Origin: Pseudomonas sp. JAI120
GTDB taxonomy: Bacteria > Pseudomonadota > Gammaproteobacteria > Pseudomonadales > Pseudomonadaceae
Assembly: GCF_014207255.1 (NCBI RefSeq)
Contig: NZ_JACHCZ010000001.1
Coordinates: 1,355,378-1,419,377, forward strand
Direction of reading: 5' to 3'
DNA length: 64,000 nucleotides
Position numbers and translations under genes: made by a program. A model generated the notes under the pieces. That model saw only the letters and a list, made by a program, of their open reading frames with translations, ran no database searches and was not told where the DNA came from. How positions within the stretch are numbered: position 1 is the stretch's first letter; each line of letters begins with the position of its first letter. Below, piece by piece: positions 62,527 through 64,000 of the stretch.

Positions 62527-63810
62527 TCAAGCCAATGTAATGTCGTGTAAAGATCGCGCACTGTGCAGGGTGATCTCCACCGTCAGCCCACCGCCCGGCT
62601 CGTTGCGCGCGAGGATGTTGCCACCGTGCATTTGCACGGCCCTCGCAGCAATGGCCAGCCCCAGGCCAAACCCCACGCTGGCGTCGCCCACTCCACGCTC
62701 GAACGGCTGGAAAATGCTGCGCAGCCGGTCATTGTGGACGCCCGGTCCTTGGTCGGTGATCTGCACCGTGAGGCGGTTCGCGTCAGGGTTGACCTGCGCC
62801 GACACGCCCACGGTGGTGTCCGGCCGGGTGTAGCGCACGGCATTGCGGATCACGTTCTCGAAGCAGCGGTACAACAACTCACCGCTGACGCAGGCGATAA
62901 ACGGCGGGCACGCCTGCAGGTGCACGCGACAGCCTTTGATGCCCGCTTCGAACTGGGCATCGTCGACGATCATCGCCAGCAATTCGACGATATCCACGGG
63001 CTCGCGCTCAATACTTTCCGGGCGGCCCTGCAGGCGCGCCAGGGTCAGCAACGCTTCGATCAGGGTGTCCATGCGCTCGGATTCACGCTCGATGCGTTCG
63101 AGCATTTCCAGGCGAGCGGCGTCCTGGCGCAACAGGCCGATGGCCGCCTGCATGCGCGTCAGCGGGGAACGCAGTTCATGGGAGATGTCGTGCAGCAGCT
63201 GTTGCTGGGCCTCCACCAGCACCTTCAACTGGTTGGCCATGCGGTCGCAGTCTTCCGCCAGGTCGACGATTTCGTCGCGACGCTTGCCCATGGCGGGCTT
63301 GACCCGGGTTTCGAAGCGTCCCTGGGCCGCATCGCCCATGGCGCGCTTCAGGTAAGCCAGGGGCCAGGCCAGGTAATAGGCCATGTAGCCGCTGAACAGC
63401 GCACTCATCAACGTGCCGATGATCAGCGGGATCTGGTGCCAGGGCCGGTCGGGCGGGTTACCGGGTGCGTGGGTCGACCTGATCGAAAGCGCCAGGCCTT
63501 CCTTGCTGACGACCGCTCGCTCATAGACCGGCTGCGCCACGGGCCCACCTATCAGCAATTGACCGGCACTGTTGTAGACGCCGATGGCCTCATCCGCCGG
63601 GCGCTCCCACACCGCCAGGAGCTGGCCGCCCGCCTCGACACCGAATTGTTGCAGCAGCTTGTCTTCGGCCGCCAACATGGCTTCAACATGCGGGTCATTC
63701 GGCTGGAAACGGCCCAGTTCAAGCACGCCGACGCCCACCAGGAAGGTCAAGGTGGTCGCCAGCCAGAAGGCCAGGAACAGTTTCCAGAACAGCAGGCTGG
63801 GCCGGGTCAT
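62527..63810 (-). CDS. Two-component sensor histidine kinase
   Basis: The 427-residue kinase has two transmembrane segments (residues about 8-30 and 126-150) around a short periplasmic sensor domain. A HAMP segment (around 150-200), the H box HDISHELRSPLTR with phosphorylated H211, an N box (CFENVIRNAVRY), G1 DQGPGV and G2 GFGLGLAI follow. It overlaps the response regulator by ATGA. The stimulus is unknown; an envelope signal is likely from the layout. Confidence 0.93.
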   Translation of the reverse strand: MTRPSLLFWKLFLAFWLATTLTFLVGVGVLELGRFQPNDPHVEAMLAAEDKLLQQFGVEAGGQLLAVWERPADEAIGVYNSAGQLLIGGPVAQPVYERAVVSKEGLALSIRSTHAPGNPPDRPWHQIPLIIGTLMSALFSGYMAYYLAWPLAYLKRAMGDAAQGRFETRVKPAMGKRRDEIVDLAEDCDRMANQLKVLVEAQQQLLHDISHELRSPLTRMQAAIGLLRQDAARLEMLERIERESERMDTLIEALLTLARLQGRPESIEREPVDIVELLAMIVDDAQFEAGIKGCRVHLQACPPFIACVSGELLYRCFENVIRNAVRYTRPDTTVGVSAQVNPDANRLTVQITDQGPGVHNDRLRSIFQPFERGVGDASVGFGLGLAIAARAVQMHGGNILARNEPGGGLTVEITLHSARSLHDITLA

Positions 63811-64000
63811 TCGGCAATCAACAAGTAGCCGAGGCCACGTACGCTCTGGATCCAGGCCTTGGTGTCCGGGCGCGGCCCGAGTTTTTGCCGGATGCTGCTG
63901 ATATGCACGTCAATGCGCCGGTCGTAGCGGGTCAGCGGGCAACCGAGGGCATTGAGTGAGAGGTCCTTTTTACTCACCACCTGGCCGGCGCTGCGGGCCA
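63807..64000 (-). CDS. OmpR-family response regulator, C-terminal end only
   Basis: The part inside the window ends VRGLGYLLIAE and contains VVSKKDLSLNALG, TRYDRRIDVHISSIRQKLGP and IQSVRGLGYL, the winged-helix DNA-binding domain of OmpR/PhoB proteins. The stop overlaps the kinase start (ATGA), so both come from one transcript. The receiver domain lies beyond the window end. Confidence 0.9.
   Translation of the reverse strand, partial: ARSAGQVVSKKDLSLNALGCPLTRYDRRIDVHISSIRQKLGPRPDTKAWIQSVRGLGYLLIAE

Overview
The window looks like a chromosomal segment of a Pseudomonas of the fluorescens group. The evidence is a high-G+C coding background, the classical Pseudomonas REP core (GGGGGCaaGCCCCCTCCCACA) between many genes, and gene families typical of that group (OprD porin, type II secretion, ferric-citrate-type uptake, HcnABC-like oxidases). 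The assignment rests on recognition only. No RNA genes, CRISPR arrays or complete insertion sequences were found.

Layout. 1-1.4 kb: an AT-richer gene pair (phosphoribosyltransferase and PLP-dependent synthase-like enzyme), cut by the window edge. 1.57-2.05 kb: the decayed remains of a fetAB-type ABC exporter. 2.2-9.2 kb: aldo/keto reductase, DUF1835 protein, lipoprotein acid phosphatase, then DUF4198, DUF1624 and OprD genes on the minus strand. 9.6-13.2 kb: Lrp regulator, HAD hydrolase, GABA transaminase and a GhrA-type reductase. 13.9-28.0 kb: one long minus-strand catabolic cluster. It holds a HAD hydrolase, an FAD amine oxidase, a dipeptide/opine-type ABC importer, a three-subunit HcnABC-like oxidase, an ArgE-type deacylase, succinate-semialdehyde dehydrogenase and a tartrate/D-malate dehydrogenase. 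29.3-36.2 kb: a second amino-compound cluster with GNAT and cupin proteins, a LysR regulator, a D-threonine-aldolase-like enzyme, RidA, a second HcnC-like oxidase and an aldehyde dehydrogenase. 36.5-46.4 kb: a complete, tightly overlapping type II secretion operon (gspEFGHIJKLM, short C, D). Next to it are a small secreted protein and a large secreted GH3 beta-glucosidase with a PA14 insert. 50.0-56.9 kb: fecBCDE-like iron transporter, TonB-dependent receptor and TetR regulator. 57.0-61.8 kb: GntR regulator, amino-acid ABC importer and gamma-glutamyltransferase-family hydrolase. 62.0-64.0 kb: a hypothetical protein and a two-component system cut by the window end.

How the parts work together. 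The two catabolic clusters look designed to import a nitrogen compound, oxidise it with FAD oxidases, clear the imine (RidA) and aldehyde (aldehyde dehydrogenases), and feed the carbon into central metabolism through GabT/GabD and the tartrate/malate dehydrogenase. The substrate cannot be read from sequence. The type II machinery probably exports the neighbouring GH3 enzyme.

The most unusual feature is a family of large inverted-repeat elements at about 13.2-13.9, 28.3-28.9 and 36.3-36.4 kb, which bracket the two catabolic clusters. Three of the arms carry a folded, cloverleaf-like block whose stems differ between copies by matched, pairing-preserving changes. The first element also begins and ends exactly on the stop codons of the two genes that converge on it.
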